This document shows positions 1 to 11,892 of a stretch of DNA of 64,000 nt, piece by piece (within the stretch, counting starts at the first letter, position 1; each line of letters starts with the position of its first letter). The stretch is from Pseudonocardia benzenivorans CB1190 (GTDB taxonomy: Bacteria; Actinomycetota; Actinomycetes; Mycobacteriales; Pseudonocardiaceae): assembly GCF_000196675.2 (NCBI RefSeq), contig NC_015312.1, positions 3,658,001 through 3,722,000 of the forward strand, given 5' to 3'. A program made the translations under genes and the position numbers. The notes below the pieces were generated by a model. The model saw only the letters and a list, made by a program, of their open reading frames with translations. It was not told where the DNA came from and ran no database searches.

Positions 1-1093
1 CTCCGGCCGCGGCGCGTCCCGTGCCGACCAGCACGGATCGCAATGCCGCGGCCAGTGCCGCCGGGTCGTGCCGTGGGACCGCGGGATCGTCCGCGGCCAC
101 GGGGGCCAGGTGCACCGTCCCGTCCGGGACGAGCATGGTGCGGGCGGCCCGCCGGAGCCGGTCGGGGACCGGAACCGCGGCCCGGTCCGCGAGCACGGCG
201 TGCACGCGAAGGGCGGGAGCGTGCTGCGAGAGTACGTCGAGGTGCTGTTCGGGCGAGAACCCGGCGGTCTCCCCCGGCTGCGGCGCCAGGTTGAGCACCA
301 CGACCCGGCGGGCCGCGGTGGTCAGCAGGGCCTCCCGCAAGCCCGGCACGAGCAGGTGCGGCAGCACGCTGGTGAACCACGATCCGGGGCCGAGCAGCAC
401 GACGTCGGCCTCGCGCACCGCGGCCACCGCCTCGCGGCAGGGCGTGGGGTCGGTCGGACGCAGCCACACCCGGCGCACGCGCCCGGGCGTCGACGCGACG
501 GCCACCTGGCCGCGGATCAGCCGGACCGCGGCGGGATCGTCGTCGAGGCCGGTGACCTGGGCCTCGATCGTCAACGGGTCGCAGCTCATCGGCAGCACCC
601 GGCCACGGGCGCCCAGCAGCGCGCCCATCCGGTCGAGCGCGGTCACCGCGTCGCCGGTGACGTCCATCAGCCCGGCGAGCACGAGGTTGCCGACGGCGTG
701 CCCGGCGAGCGCGCCGTTGCCGCCGAAGCGGTGCTGCACGACGCGCACCCACAGGTCGTCACCGGCATCGTGCACAGCGGCGGCATCGTGCGCGGCGGCG
801 TGGCCGGTCTCTCGACCGGGTTCCTCGCCCGGTGCCGCGACGGTCGTGGCGCCGTTCTCCGGCGCGACGGGCGCGGCCAGCGCGCACAGCGCCATCCGCA
901 GGTCGCCCGGCGGCAGGGAGCCGAGCTCGCGGCGCAGCCTGCCCGACGACCCGCCGTCGTCGGCGACGGTGACCACGGCCGTGATCCGGTCGATGACGTC
1001 GCCGAGCAGGCGGAGCGCGCTGAGGGTGGCGTGCAGCCCGTGCCCGCCCCCCAGCGCGACGGCCCGCAGGCCGCCTCCGTCTCGCTCGCTCAC
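1..1093 (-). CDS. yvcK: YvcK/CofD-like gluconeogenesis factor (3' end cut by window)
   Basis: Member of the YvcK (CofD-like, UPF0052) family, which binds UDP-sugars and is needed for cell-wall homeostasis on gluconeogenic carbon sources; cytosolic. The N-terminus has the glycine-rich ALGGGHGLHATLSALR motif followed by VTVADDGGSSGRLR, both diagnostic. Further on are GHAVGNLVLAGL and LLGPGSWFTSVLPHLL, also typical. The frame is open to window position 1, giving 364 codons, so the protein is nearly complete and only the last residues and stop are missing. GTG at 1093 was chosen because it sits just before the conserved glycine loop. The gene starts 7 bases after the rapZ stop, in the usual actinobacterial order uvrC-rapZ-yvcK, which normally continues into whiA outside this window. 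Confidence 0.93.
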   Translation of the reverse strand, partial: MSERDGGGLRAVALGGGHGLHATLSALRLLGDVIDRITAVVTVADDGGSSGRLRRELGSLPPGDLRMALCALAAPVAPENGATTVAAPGEEPGRETGHAAAHDAAAVHDAGDDLWVRVVQHRFGGNGALAGHAVGNLVLAGLMDVTGDAVTALDRMGALLGARGRVLPMSCDPLTIEAQVTGLDDDPAAVRLIRGQVAVASTPGRVRRVWLRPTDPTPCREAVAAVREADVVLLGPGSWFTSVLPHLLVPGLREALLTTAARRVVVLNLAPQPGETAGFSPEQHLDVLSQHAPALRVHAVLADRAAVPVPDRLRRAARTMLVPDGTVHLAPVAADDPAVPRHDPAALAAALRSVLVGTGRAAAG

Positions 1094-1100
1094 CGTGTGC

Positions 1101-1994
1101 TCACTCGCGTCCCAGGTCCCGGTGCGACACGTTCACCACGACGTGCTCGGCCCCCGCCAGCCGCCGCGCCAGCTCCTCGCTGATCGCGACGCTACGGTGT
1201 TTGCCGCCGGTGCACCCGACGGAGACCGTGAGATAGCGCTTGCCCTCGCGGCGGTAGCCCGCCCCGATCAGCGCGAGCAGGTCCAGGTAGCGGTCGATGA
1301 ACTCCTCCGCGCCCTCCTGGCTCAGCACGTAGTCGCGCACCGCCGCGTCGCGCCCGGTGAAGTCGCGCAGCTCGGGGATCCAGTGCGGGTTGGGCAGGAA
1401 CCGCACGTCGACGACCAGGTCGGAGTCCATCGGCAGGCCGTACTTGTAGCCGAAGGACAGCACCGTCACCCGCGTCGCGGGCGAGAGCTCGTCGCCGAAC
1501 GTCCGCTCCAGCGTGGCGCGCAGCAGCGGCACCGACATCGTCGAGGTGTCGACGACCAGGTCCGCGTCCTCGCGCAGCGGCCGCAGCAGCTCGCGCTCCG
1601 CGGCGATGCCGTCGGACAGCCGTCCGTCGCCCTGCATCGGGTGGCTGCGCCGGACCTGCTCGAAGCGCCGGACCAGCACCGCGTCGGTCGCCTCCAGGAA
1701 CAGCACCCGCGGCTTGTAGCCCCTGGCGTCGAGATCCTTGATCACCGCGCCGAGGTCGTCGGTGAACGCGCGGCTGCGCACGTCCATGACGACGGCGATG
1801 CGGGTGATCTCGCCCCGGGCCCGGGCACCCAGGTCGACCATGGTCGCGATCAGCTCGGGCGGGAGGTTGTCGACGACGAACCAGCCCAGGTCCTCCAGCA
1901 CCTTGGCCGCCGTACTGCGGCCGGCCCCGGACAGGCCGCTGACCAGCGCGACCTCGATACCCGCCGGCGCCGTGTCCCGCCGGTCCGCGGTCAC
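1101..1994 (-). CDS. rapZ: RapZ family nucleotide-binding protein
   Basis: P-loop protein of the RapZ/YvcJ family (297 aa), which binds nucleotides and in enterobacteria acts as an RNase adapter; its actinobacterial role is less clear. The Walker A-like loop GLSGAGRST is at about residues 20-28, with Arg where Lys is usual, as is common in actinobacterial members. The C-terminal half carries [20 protein letters not shown] and [11 protein letters not shown], both family signatures. The GTG start overlaps the uvrC stop by 4 bases (GTGA), indicating translational coupling. yvcK follows after 7 bases. Identity is clear from motifs and context. Confidence 0.95.
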   Translation of the reverse strand: MTADRRDTAPAGIEVALVSGLSGAGRSTAAKVLEDLGWFVVDNLPPELIATMVDLGARARGEITRIAVVMDVRSRAFTDDLGAVIKDLDARGYKPRVLFLEATDAVLVRRFEQVRRSHPMQGDGRLSDGIAAERELLRPLREDADLVVDTSTMSVPLLRATLERTFGDELSPATRVTVLSFGYKYGLPMDSDLVVDVRFLPNPHWIPELRDFTGRDAAVRDYVLSQEGAEEFIDRYLDLLALIGAGYRREGKRYLTVSVGCTGGKHRSVAISEELARRLAGAEHVVVNVSHRDLGRE

Positions 1995-4219
1995 GACGAC
2001 TCCCCGTGGGCAGCGGTCGCGGCGGTGCTCGGGAGCACGCCACCCACGGCGGCGCCGGGGTCCGCGGCGGCGCCGGGGGCGTCCGGCGCCCCGCCCGCGG
2101 GCGTGGTGGGCTGCGCGTCGCCCGCGGGGGCCTCGCCGTGCAGCGCCGCGACCACGGCCGCGGCCGTCCGCCTGCCGAAACCCGGCACCGCGGCGATCTC
2201 GTCGACACCGGCGGCCCGCAGCTTGCGCACGGAACCGAACTGCTTGAGCAACGCCTGGCGCCGCGAGGGGCCCAGCCCCGGTACGGCGTCGAGCTCGGAG
2301 GCCACCATGCCCTTGGAACGACGCTGGCGGTGGTAGGTGATGGCGAAGCGGTGCGCCTCGTCCCGGATCCGCTGGAGCAGGTACAGCCCCTCCGAGGTCC
2401 GGGACATGATCACCGGATCGGGGTCGGCGGGCAGCCAGACCTCCTCCAGGCGCTTGGCCAGCCCGCACACCGCCACGTCGTCGATCCCGAGCTCGCCGAG
2501 CACCTGCGCGGCGGCCTCGACCTGAGGGGGGCCGCCGTCGACGACGAGGAGGTTCGGCGCGTACGCGAACTTCCGCGGCCGTCCGGTGTGCGGGTCGATG
2601 CCCGTTCGGACGGTCGCGGACGGGGCACTCACCGTGGCGCTGATGTCGAGGGGTTCGGCGGAGTCCACGGCCGCGTTACGGGTGCGTGGCTCCTCGTCGC
2701 CCACCGGATGGCCGTCCGCCGCCGACCCGTCGGCGACGACCGCCGGGCGACCGTTCGCCGCACCACCGCCGGGGTCGACGGCCGTCTCCACGGCGGTCTC
2801 CGCCAGGTAGCGCCGGAACCGGCGGCGCACGACCTCCGCGATCGCCGCCACGTCGCCGCCGTCGGCGCCGCCCTTGATCTCGAAGCGCCGGTAGTCGGAC
2901 TTGCGCGCGAGCCCGTCCTCGAACACGACGAGCGACGCGACCACGTCGGTCCCCTGGACGTGGCTGACGTCGATGCACTCCATGCGCAACGGCGCCGACT
3001 CCAGCTCCAGCGCGTCCTGGATCTCCTGCAGCGCCGCCGACCGGGCCGTGAGGTCGCCCGCCCGGCGCAGCTTGTGCCGCGCGAACGCCTCCGAGGCGTT
3101 GCGCGCCACCGTCTCCGCGAGCGCGCGCTTGTCGCCGCGGCGCGGCACCCGCAGCTGGACCCGGGACCCGCGCAGCCCGGAGAGCCACTCGGCGAGCGCC
3201 TCGGCGTCCGGCGGCAGCTCCGGCACGAGGATCTCGCGGGGCACCGGCTGGTGCGCGTCGTCGGCCGACCCGGCCAGCGCCGCCTGCTCGCCGTAGAACT
3301 GGCTGACGAACCGGCCGACCAGCTGCGAGGTGTCGGTCGGCTCGACCTTGTCGATCACCCAGCCGCGCTGCCCGCGCACCCGACCGCCACGGACGTGGAA
3401 GACCTGCACCGCGGCCTCCAGGTCGTCCTCGGCGAACGCGACGACGTCGGCGTCGGTCCCGTCGCCCAGCACGACGGCCTGCTTCTCCATCGCCCGGCGC
3501 AGCGCCCCGATGTCGTCGCGCAGCCGGGCGGCCTTCTCGAACTCCAGTGCCCCGGCGGCGTCCTCCATCCGTCGCTCGAGCTCGCGGACCATCCGGTCGG
3601 TGCGGCCGGCGAGGAAGTCGCAGAAGTCGTCGACGATCGTGCGGTGCTCGTCGGCGGTCACGGTGCCGACGCACGGCGCGCTGCACTTGTCGATGTAGCC
3701 GAGCAGGCAGGGCCTGCCGATCTGGCCGTGCCGGCGGAACACCCCCGCGCTGCAGGTCCGGGCCGGGAAGACGCGCAGCAGCATGTCGAGCGTCTCGCGG
3801 ATCGCCCACGCGTGGGCGTAGGGCCCGAAGTAGCGCACGCCCTTGCGCCGGGGACCGCGGTAGACGTGCAGCCGCGGGAACTCCTCGTTCAGCGTCACCG
3901 CCAGGACCGGGTAGGTCTTGTCGTCGCGGTAGCGGACGTTGAACCGCGGGTCGAACTCCTTGATCCAGTTGTACTCGAGCTGGAGCGCCTCGACCTCGGT
4001 GCGGACGACGGTCCACTCCACGGCGGCCGCGGTCGTCACCATCTGCCGGGTCCGCGGGTGCAGCCCGGCGACGTCGGCGAAGTAGGAGTTGAGCCGGCTG
4101 CGCAGGCTCTTCGCCTTTCCGACGTAGATGACCCGGCCGCGGGGGTCGGAGAAGCGGTAGACGCCGGGCGCCTCCGGGATGGAACCCGGGGCGGGGCGAT
4201 ACGTGGCAGGGTCCGGCAT
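1991..4219 (-). CDS. uvrC: Excinuclease ABC subunit C
   Basis: UvrC (742 aa) makes the two incisions around a DNA lesion after UvrAB loading in nucleotide excision repair. In order: GIY-YIG nuclease domain (APGVYRF, then [13 protein letters not shown] in the first 45 residues), cysteines near residues 155-185, UVR motif for UvrB contact ([13 protein letters not shown]), RNase H-like second nuclease domain starting at [13 protein letters not shown], and a C-terminal helix-hairpin-helix pair ([25 protein letters not shown]). It is longer than typical. A low-complexity insert of roughly 80 residues interrupts the second nuclease domain before the [10 protein letters not shown] motif, and the tail is Ala/Gly/Pro-rich. 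ATG at 4219 is the natural start. It heads the uvrC-rapZ-yvcK operon. Confidence 0.97.
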   Translation of the reverse strand: MPDPATYRPAPGSIPEAPGVYRFSDPRGRVIYVGKAKSLRSRLNSYFADVAGLHPRTRQMVTTAAAVEWTVVRTEVEALQLEYNWIKEFDPRFNVRYRDDKTYPVLAVTLNEEFPRLHVYRGPRRKGVRYFGPYAHAWAIRETLDMLLRVFPARTCSAGVFRRHGQIGRPCLLGYIDKCSAPCVGTVTADEHRTIVDDFCDFLAGRTDRMVRELERRMEDAAGALEFEKAARLRDDIGALRRAMEKQAVVLGDGTDADVVAFAEDDLEAAVQVFHVRGGRVRGQRGWVIDKVEPTDTSQLVGRFVSQFYGEQAALAGSADDAHQPVPREILVPELPPDAEALAEWLSGLRGSRVQLRVPRRGDKRALAETVARNASEAFARHKLRRAGDLTARSAALQEIQDALELESAPLRMECIDVSHVQGTDVVASLVVFEDGLARKSDYRRFEIKGGADGGDVAAIAEVVRRRFRRYLAETAVETAVDPGGGAANGRPAVVADGSAADGHPVGDEEPRTRNAAVDSAEPLDISATVSAPSATVRTGIDPHTGRPRKFAYAPNLLVVDGGPPQVEAAAQVLGELGIDDVAVCGLAKRLEEVWLPADPDPVIMSRTSEGLYLLQRIRDEAHRFAITYHRQRRSKGMVASELDAVPGLGPSRRQALLKQFGSVRKLRAAGVDEIAAVPGFGRRTAAAVVAALHGEAPAGDAQPTTPAGGAPDAPGAAADPGAAVGGVLPSTAATAAHGESS

Positions 4220-4355
4220 GGCCTCCCCAGCGTAGAACCGCCGGCCGGGCGGGGCTCACCGGCTGGTGCCGCCCGGTTCTGTCGGGGCCGGGTGATAAGA
4301 CTCCGTCCGGGTCGAACATGGGTTCGATCGCTCCGCGCGAGTCCCGGGGGGACGG

Positions 4356-5063
4356 ATGGCCGACACGCTCGACCGGATCCGCAAGCTGCTGGCCAAGGCC
4401 GAACGCGCCGGCACCGAGGCGGAGGCCCGCGTATACACCGCGAAGGCGGCCGAGCTGTCCGCCCGGCACGGGGTCGACGCCGCGCTGCTCGCCGCGGCCC
4501 GCCCGGGCGCAGATCCGGTGGGCTGTACGCGGGTCGAGCTCTGCGAGCCCTACAGCGGCGGCAAGGCGCGCCTGCTGGGCTGGACGGCGTCGGCGCTGCG
4601 GTGCCGGTGGGTGCTGCACCCGGCGGGCCGGGGCCGGGTGCGCGCGGTGACGGTCGTCGGGCACGCGGTCGACCGCGACCGGGTGGGGCTGCTCTACGAG
4701 TCGCTGGTCGTGCAGGCCACCCGCGAGCTTGCGCGGTGTCGTCCGCCCGACCCGGGCGAGTCCGTCGCGGCGTACCGGCGGTCGTGGCTGCTGGGCTTCG
4801 CGGCGCGCGTGCACGAGCGCCTGCTCGCGGCCGAACGGTCCGCCGTGGCGCGGGCCGCGGCCGGTCCGGCGCCCGGCGGACGCACCGCCGCGCTGGTGCT
4901 CGCCGACCGTGGCGCCGCCGTCGACCGGGCGTTCGCCGCGGCCTTCCCCGACCTCGGCACGGCCCGGCGGCCGCGCCGGTCCGGGTCCGGCTTCGGGGCG
5001 GGCGTCCTCGCCGGGTCCCGTGCCGACCTCGGCCGGGGCCGGCTGGCCGCGGAACCGCGGTGA
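4356..5063 (+). CDS. DUF2786 domain protein
   Basis: 235 aa protein with an N-terminal DUF2786 domain: IRKLLAKAERAGTEAEAR followed by YTAKAAELSARHGVD in residues 6-50. The function of this family is unknown; the domain often occurs in actinobacterial and phage proteins. The rest is Ala/Arg/Gly-rich with no recognised catalytic motif and no membrane segment. It is divergent from uvrC with 136 bases between the two starts, so promoters for both should lie there. Downstream the gene converges on a HAD-like gene with 14 bases between stops. Confidence 0.85.
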   Translation: MADTLDRIRKLLAKAERAGTEAEARVYTAKAAELSARHGVDAALLAAARPGADPVGCTRVELCEPYSGGKARLLGWTASALRCRWVLHPAGRGRVRAVTVVGHAVDRDRVGLLYESLVVQATRELARCRPPDPGESVAAYRRSWLLGFAARVHERLLAAERSAVARAAAGPAPGGRTAALVLADRGAAVDRAFAAAFPDLGTARRPRRSGSGFGAGVLAGSRADLGRGRLAAEPR

Positions 5064-5071
5064 GCGTGCCG

Positions 5072-5087
5072 GCCGGGTCAGCCCGGC
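5072..5087. terminator. Short GC hairpin between convergent genes
   Basis: GCCGGG and CCCGGC form a 6-bp stem with a 4-base loop, between the stop of the DUF2786 gene and overlapping the stop of the convergent HAD-like gene. There is no U-run, so this is at best a weak bidirectional terminator of the kind common in high-G+C genomes. Confidence 0.3.
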
Positions 5088-5800
5088 AGCGCGAGGAGCG
5101 CCTCCACGACCTGGTCGAGCCGCTCGCCCCGGACGTGCGGCTGTTCCATGGTCGCCGGGACGCGGCCCTCGCCGCGGCAGACGAGGCCGGTGAGCAGCCC
5201 GGCGCGCGCCGCCCCGTGGATGTCCCAGGCGTGCACGCTGACCAGCGCCGTCCGCGCGGGCTCGGCGTGGGCCGTCCGGCAGCCGTGGTGGTAGGCACCG
5301 GCGGCCGGGCGCAGCCGGGCGAGGTCGTCGACGGAGATCGTGCCGCGCAGGTACGTCCGCAGCCCGGAGCGGTCGAGCGCGTCCGACAGCACCCGCTCGT
5401 TGCCGTAGCCGAACGCGTAGACAGAGACCTTCGCCCGGGCCAAGGCCATCAACGCGTACTCGGCGTCGGGCTGCGGCGGGAGCGCGGAGAACCCGGCCAT
5501 GACGTGGTCGAGCGCGTCCTCGGAGAGCGTGTGGCCGGTCGTCGCGCGCAGTGCCTCGCGCACGTACGAGCCGAACGACCCGTCGGCGCCCGCCATGCTG
5601 AACGCGATGCCGTCACGCATCGCGCGGGCGAGGAACACGTCGCACTCGAGCTCCGGACGACCGACGTCGACGAAGCGCTCGCGGAGCACGCCGACGCGCA
5701 GGGTGGTGTCGTAGACGTCGAGCAACACGGCGCGCGGCCGGGCCGCGGGGGCGCGGCCGCTCGCGGGGACGGAGGATGCACCGGATGTCGGGCCGGCCAT
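5078..5800 (-). CDS. HAD-superfamily protein related to haloacid dehalogenase type II
   Basis: About 240 aa from the ATG at 5800 (a GTG 66 bases upstream is also possible; GGGAGGAG lies before the ATG). It resembles L-2-haloacid dehalogenases: motif I region AVLLDVYDTTLR keeps the nucleophile Asp, and the C-terminal VHAWDIHGAARAGL matches the HAWD-x-GA-x-AG signature. Motif II is altered: the expected S-N-G is replaced by F-G-Y-G-N, so the substrate-contacting Ser and Asn are lost. The Lys of motif III is not obvious. It may be a phosphatase-like or inactive relative rather than a dehalogenase. Convergent with the DUF2786 gene. Confidence 0.75.
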   Translation of the reverse strand: MAGPTSGASSVPASGRAPAARPRAVLLDVYDTTLRVGVLRERFVDVGRPELECDVFLARAMRDGIAFSMAGADGSFGSYVREALRATTGHTLSEDALDHVMAGFSALPPQPDAEYALMALARAKVSVYAFGYGNERVLSDALDRSGLRTYLRGTISVDDLARLRPAAGAYHHGCRTAHAEPARTALVSVHAWDIHGAARAGLLTGLVCRGEGRVPATMEQPHVRGERLDQVVEALLALPG

Positions 5801-6249
5801 CGGACGCGGTCTCCTCCCGTTCACGGTGCCGAGCCGGACGTCCGAGAACCGTACCGGGCCGGTCACGCACCGTCATGCTCTCCCGTGCTGATCATCCTCG
5901 GGAGTGGCGCGCGCGCCGGGGCGCCCGGCGGCGGGCGGTGAGCGCCGACCTGCGCCGCCCGACTCCGCCCGTTCGATGCTCGCCCGGTCGCACCGCACCT
6001 CGCCGACGCTCCGACCCACGTGGCCGATTCGCGCCCGCCCGACACTGTGCCCGCTCTGCACCGTGCCGGCTCTACACCGTGCCGGCTCTACACCGTGCCC
6101 GCTCGACGTCACCCCCGGCCGACGCCTCGTTCGCCGACATCACGCCAAGCGGCGCCGCTTGTCGACGCCGCCCGTGCCGAGGCCGCTCGGCCGACGCCGC
6201 CCAGGCGAGCTCCGCCCCGGCCGACTCCTCACCGGAGGGCGTGCGCAGG
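5801..6249. other. Non-coding gap between HAD-like and PH-like genes
   Basis: About 450 bases between two minus-strand genes. It contains the tandem 16-base repeat described separately and no open frame with recognisable protein features. The HAD-like promoter probably lies near its left end. Confidence 0.5.
6043..6106. repeat. Four tandem copies of a 16-bp unit
   Basis: Four head-to-tail 16-mers of the form CACCGTGCCGGCTCTA. Copies 2 and 3 are identical and copies 1 and 4 differ at a few positions. They lie in the intergenic gap downstream of the PH-like gene. Function unknown; probably a minisatellite. Confidence 0.9.
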
Positions 6250-7919
<1,670 letters not shown>

Positions 7920-9233
7920 TCAGTAGCCCGAGCCCCCGCCGACGGCGTCCTCGGGCGCATCGCCGAGACCGGGGAGCTCGTGGCCCATCCGGTCGCGCTT
8001 GGTCCGCAGGTAGCGCAGGTTCTCCGGGGTGGGCCGGATCGGCATCGGGACCCGGCCGTTGATCGTCAGGCCGTAGCCCTCCAGGCCGGCTCGCTTGTCG
8101 GGGTTGTTGGTGAGCAGCCGCATGCTGCGCACCCCGAGGTCGGCGAGGATCTGGGCGCCGATGCCGTAGTCGCGGGCGTCGGCGGGCAGGCCCATCGCCA
8201 GGTTCGCGTCGACGGTGTCGGCGCCGGCCTCCTGCAGCTGGTAGGCCTGCAGCTTGTGCAGCAGGCCGATGCCCCGGCCCTCGTGCCCGCGCATGTAGAG
8301 CACGATGCCGCGCCCCTCGCGGGCGACGGCCTCGAGCGCGGCGTCGAGCTGCGGGCCGCAGTCGCAGCGCAGCGAGCCGAGCACGTCGCCGGTGAGGCAC
8401 TCGGAGTGCACCCGGACGAGCACGTCCTCACCGTCGCCCTCGGGCGTCGCGACGTCGCCGACGACCATCGCGATGTGCTCGATGCCGTCGAGCAGGGAGT
8501 CGTAGCCGTAGGCGATGAAGTCGCCGTGGCGGGTCGGGATCCGCGCCTGCGCCACCCGGACGATGTGCTTCTCGAACCGCCGCCGGTAGGCGATGAGGTC
8601 GGCGATCGTGATGAGCGTGAGCTCGTGGTCCTCGGCGAAGACCTGCAGCTCGTCGCCGCGGGCCATGTCGGTGTCGTCCTTCTGGGACACGATCTCGCAG
8701 AGCGCGCCCGCCGGGGACAGCCCGGCCATCCGCGCGAGGTCGACCGCGGCCTCCGTGTGCCCGGGCCGGCGCAGGACGCCGCCCTCGCGGGCCCGCAGCG
8801 GCAGGACGTGGCCCGGCCGGACCAGGTCGGCGGGCGCGGCCGCGGGGTCGGCCAGCAGCCGGATCGTGCGGGCGCGGTCGGCGGCTGAGATGCCCGTCGT
8901 CACGCCCTCCTTCGCGTCGACCGTGACGGTGAACGCGGTGCGGAAGTTGTCGGTGTTGGTGTGGTGCATCGGAGGCAGGTCGAGGCGGTCGCAGTCCTCC
9001 TCGGTCAGCGCGACGCACACGTACCCGGAGGTGTAGCGCACCACGAACGACACCAGCTCCGGTGTCGCCTTCTCCGCGGCGAAGATCAGGTCGCCCTCGT
9101 TCTCACGGTCCTCGTCGTCGACGACGACGACGGGCTTGCCCTCGGCCAGGTCCGCCACGGCGCGCTCGATGAGCTCGAACGCGTTCCGGCGCGACTCCGC
9201 CGTACCGGTCGTGGTGCTCGCGTGGTCGCTCAC
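7920..9233 (-). CDS. ribBA: Bifunctional DHBP synthase / GTP cyclohydrolase II
   Basis: 437 aa fusion that feeds both branches of riboflavin synthesis. The N-terminal RibB half makes 3,4-dihydroxy-2-butanone 4-phosphate from ribulose 5-phosphate ([33 protein letters not shown]). The C-terminal RibA half opens GTP ([20 protein letters not shown] with the zinc-binding cysteines; [23 protein letters not shown]). GTG start at 9233 overlaps the ribE stop by 4 bases. Operon order is ribD-ribE-ribBA-(gap)-ribH. Confidence 0.97.
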   Translation of the reverse strand: MSDHASTTTGTAESRRNAFELIERAVADLAEGKPVVVVDDEDRENEGDLIFAAEKATPELVSFVVRYTSGYVCVALTEEDCDRLDLPPMHHTNTDNFRTAFTVTVDAKEGVTTGISAADRARTIRLLADPAAAPADLVRPGHVLPLRAREGGVLRRPGHTEAAVDLARMAGLSPAGALCEIVSQKDDTDMARGDELQVFAEDHELTLITIADLIAYRRRFEKHIVRVAQARIPTRHGDFIAYGYDSLLDGIEHIAMVVGDVATPEGDGEDVLVRVHSECLTGDVLGSLRCDCGPQLDAALEAVAREGRGIVLYMRGHEGRGIGLLHKLQAYQLQEAGADTVDANLAMGLPADARDYGIGAQILADLGVRSMRLLTNNPDKRAGLEGYGLTINGRVPMPIRPTPENLRYLRTKRDRMGHELPGLGDAPEDAVGGGSGY

Positions 9234-9862
9234 TGGACCCCTGCCTCCTCGTCGGCGCCGCGCCGGTACCCGGCGGTCAGCCGTTCGACGTATTTCGCGA
9301 CGACATCAACCTCGAGGTTGACGGTATCCCCCGGAGCACGGATTCCGAGTGTGGTGTCCGCCAACGTCGTGGGGATGAGGGCGACGGTGAAGGTGTCGGC
9401 GTCGGTCGCCGCGACCGTCAGCGAGACCCCGTCGACCGCGATCGAGCCCTTCTCCACGACGTACCGCGCCAGCTCGGGCGGCAGGCTGAAGCGCACCTCG
9501 TCGCTGCGCTCGCCCGGGGTCCGGCTGACCAGCGTCGCGACGCCGTCGACGTGGCCCTGCACGATGTGCCCGCCGAGCCGGCCCCCGGCCGGCAGCGCCC
9601 GCTCGAGGTTGACCTTCACCCCCGCGGCCGCGGCACCCAGCGACGTCCGTTTCAGGGTCTCGGGCACCAGCTCGAGGCGGAACCTGTCGTCGGCGGCGCC
9701 CTCGTCGTCGACGACGGTGAGGCAGCAGCCGTTGACGGCGATAGAGTCGCCGTGGGCCGCGTCCTCGGAGACGCGCGGCCCCCGCACGGTGAGCACCACG
9801 ACGTCGCCGTCGTGGCGCACCTCGACGATCTCGCCGACCTCCTCGACGATCCCGGTGAACAT
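9230..9862 (-). CDS. ribE: Riboflavin synthase alpha subunit
   Basis: 210 aa with two homologous lumazine-binding barrels. The first begins [12 protein letters not shown] and contains [12 protein letters not shown]; the second contains [14 protein letters not shown] and [12 protein letters not shown]. It dismutates two 6,7-dimethyl-8-ribityllumazine molecules to riboflavin plus the pyrimidine that RibH reuses. The ATG follows directly on the ribD stop with no spacer, and its own stop overlaps the ribBA GTG, so the three genes should be co-translated. Confidence 0.96.
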   Translation of the reverse strand: MFTGIVEEVGEIVEVRHDGDVVVLTVRGPRVSEDAAHGDSIAVNGCCLTVVDDEGAADDRFRLELVPETLKRTSLGAAAAGVKVNLERALPAGGRLGGHIVQGHVDGVATLVSRTPGERSDEVRFSLPPELARYVVEKGSIAVDGVSLTVAATDADTFTVALIPTTLADTTLGIRAPGDTVNLEVDVVAKYVERLTAGYRRGADEEAGVQ

Positions 9863-11020
9863 CTACCGCCGTCCCTTCCGTCCGAGCCCGCCGTCGACCA
9901 CCGCCGGGACGGGCCCGGCCTGGTCCGCGGACCACGGGGCAACCGGGTCGACCGCGCCGCGCGCCGGGCCCGGCACCGCGTCGACCACGAGGTCACCCCC
10001 CACCAGTTCCACCGATGCCACCTGCAACCGCAGGATGTCCGCGATCGTTCCCACCCCCGCGTCCGCGAGCGCGGCGGGGCCCGCGCCCAGCAGCGCCGGC
10101 GCCAGGTGGGCGAGCACGCGGTCCACCCGGCCGGCGGCGAGGAACGCCCCCGCCAGCCGGGGACCGCCCTCGAGCAGCACGTCGACGACCCCGCGGGCGT
10201 GCAGTGCGGCGAGCACCTCGTCGGGGTCGTGGGTGCGCAGGTGCAGCACGTCGGGGGCGTCGAGGTGCGAGCCCGGCCGCGGGTGGCGCAGACCGACGAG
10301 GACCCGCAGCGGCTGGCGCGGTACGGGCGTGCCCGCCGCGTCGCGCGCGGTGAGCGCGGGGTCGTCCGCCAGCGCCGTCCCGGTCCCGACGACGACGGCG
10401 TCGCTCGTCGCGCGCAGAGCGTGCACCCGCGCGCGGGCGGCCGGGCCGGTGATCCACCGGCTGCTGCCGTCGGCGGCGGCGCTGCGCCCGTCGAGCGTCG
10501 CCGCGAACTTCCAGGTGACGTGCGGGCGCCCGGTGCGCGTCGCGTGCAGCCAGCCGCGCAGCGGGCCGGCCGCGACCTCGGCGCCGAGCGTCCCCACGGT
10601 GACGTCGACGCCCGCGGCGCGCAGCACCGCGGCGCCGCCGGCGGCGACCGGGTTCGGGTCGGCGACTCCGGCGTGCACCGCGACGATCCCCGCGGCGCGC
10701 AGCGCGTCGGTGCAGGGTGGCGTGCGTCCGTGGTGCGCGCACGGTTCGAGGGTGACGACGGCGGTGCCGCCGCGGGCCCGCTCCCCCGCCTCGGCCAGCG
10801 CCGCGACCTCGGCGTGCGGACCGCCCGGCGGCGCCGTCGCCCCGGTCCCGGCCACCCGGCCGTCGCGGTCGAGGACGACGCAGCCGACGGGCGGGTTCGG
10901 GCTGGTCGTGCCGTGCACGCGGGCCGAGACGGCCAGCGCCAGCCGCATCGCCGCGGCGGCGTCGAGCGGCCCGTCGCCGACCGTCGGGGCGGGATCGTTC
11001 GACGCGCCGGGCACGGTCAT
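9863..11020 (-). CDS. ribD: Riboflavin biosynthesis deaminase/reductase RibD
   Basis: 385 aa bifunctional enzyme. The N-terminal deaminase has the zinc motif HAEVAAL and PCAHHGRTPPC. The C-terminal reductase begins near VTWKFAATLDGRSAA and includes LLEGGPRLAGAF. It converts the GTP cyclohydrolase product to 5-amino-6-(5-phosphoribitylamino)uracil. First gene of the rib operon. The gap to rpe upstream is only 67 bases, too short for a full FMN riboswitch, and none is visible. The last about 50 residues are Pro/Gly-rich extension. Confidence 0.95.
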   Translation of the reverse strand: MTVPGASNDPAPTVGDGPLDAAAAMRLALAVSARVHGTTSPNPPVGCVVLDRDGRVAGTGATAPPGGPHAEVAALAEAGERARGGTAVVTLEPCAHHGRTPPCTDALRAAGIVAVHAGVADPNPVAAGGAAVLRAAGVDVTVGTLGAEVAAGPLRGWLHATRTGRPHVTWKFAATLDGRSAAADGSSRWITGPAARARVHALRATSDAVVVGTGTALADDPALTARDAAGTPVPRQPLRVLVGLRHPRPGSHLDAPDVLHLRTHDPDEVLAALHARGVVDVLLEGGPRLAGAFLAAGRVDRVLAHLAPALLGAGPAALADAGVGTIADILRLQVASVELVGGDLVVDAVPGPARGAVDPVAPWSADQAGPVPAVVDGGLGRKGRR

Positions 11021-11087
11021 GACACCGCCCCGGCACCCCGGCGACCGCCGCGGCAGGCGCGGTCGCCGTCGGTCGCCGTCGGGAACC

Positions 11088-11783
11088 TCATGCGTTCGTC
11101 CACCGGTGCGGGCTGGTGCGGACGACCTGTTCGCGCAGGGCCCGGACGGCCCGCAACGGGTCGTCGGCGCCGTAGACGGCGGACCCCGCCACGAAGCAGT
11201 CGACGCCCGCCTCGGCGGCCTGCTCGACGGTGTCGGCGTTGATCCCGCCGTCGATCTCGACGAGCACGGTCAGGTGCCCGGTGTCGACGAGCCGGCGCGC
11301 GGTGCGGACCTTGTCGAGCACCTCGGGGATGAAGGCCTGGCCGCCGAAGCCCGGTTCGACGCTCATGATCAGCAGCGTGTCGTAGTGCTTGAGGGTGTCG
11401 AGGTGGTCCTCGAGCGGCGTGCCGGGCTTGATCGACAGCCCGGCCCTGGCCCCCGCGGCGCGCAGGTTCCTGGCCAGCGCGACCGGGTCGTGGGCGGCCT
11501 CCGCGTGCACGGTGACGTTGTACGCACCGGCCTCGGCGTAGGCGGGCGCCCAGCGGTCGGGGTCGTCGATCATGAGGTGGCAGTCGAGCGGGACCTCCGT
11601 CGCCCTCAGCAGCGACTCGACGACGGGCAGGCCGAGGGTCAGGTTCGGCACGAAGTGCGCGTCCATCACGTCGATGTGGAGCCAGTCGGCTCCCTCACCG
11701 ACGGGCCCGGTGACCACGTCGGCTTCGTCGGCCAACCGAGCGAAGTCGGCGGACAGCATGCTGGGGGCGATCAATGGATGCAC
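11088..11783 (-). CDS. rpe: Ribulose-phosphate 3-epimerase
   Basis: 231 aa TIM-barrel metalloenzyme interconverting ribulose 5-phosphate and xylulose 5-phosphate. Signatures: [32 protein letters not shown] with metal ligands His and Asp, [31 protein letters not shown] and [11 protein letters not shown]. It supplies ribulose 5-phosphate, which is also the RibB substrate, next to the rib operon. Start ATG at 11783 agrees with the family N-terminus. Confidence 0.96.
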   Translation of the reverse strand: MHPLIAPSMLSADFARLADEADVVTGPVGEGADWLHIDVMDAHFVPNLTLGLPVVESLLRATEVPLDCHLMIDDPDRWAPAYAEAGAYNVTVHAEAAHDPVALARNLRAAGARAGLSIKPGTPLEDHLDTLKHYDTLLIMSVEPGFGGQAFIPEVLDKVRTARRLVDTGHLTVLVEIDGGINADTVEQAAEAGVDCFVAGSAVYGADDPLRAVRALREQVVRTSPHRWTNA

Positions 11784-11892
11784 GCCTCAGAGGCTACTGG
11801 GCACCCGTTGCCGGGCACGCATGTGTGGGCGATGTCCCGCAACGACTTCTGCGCCGCGCGAACCTCACCCGGGCGCTCACCGTACCGGGGGA

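Noticed and set aside
2006..5941. Very long open frame on the plus strand
   Set aside because: It mirrors uvrC and neighbours on the opposite strand, has Arg/Pro/Gly-rich unnatural composition and no domain. A high-G+C artefact.
11021..11087. FMN riboswitch upstream of ribD
   Set aside because: Only 67 bases separate rpe and ribD and no conserved RFN pattern was visible.
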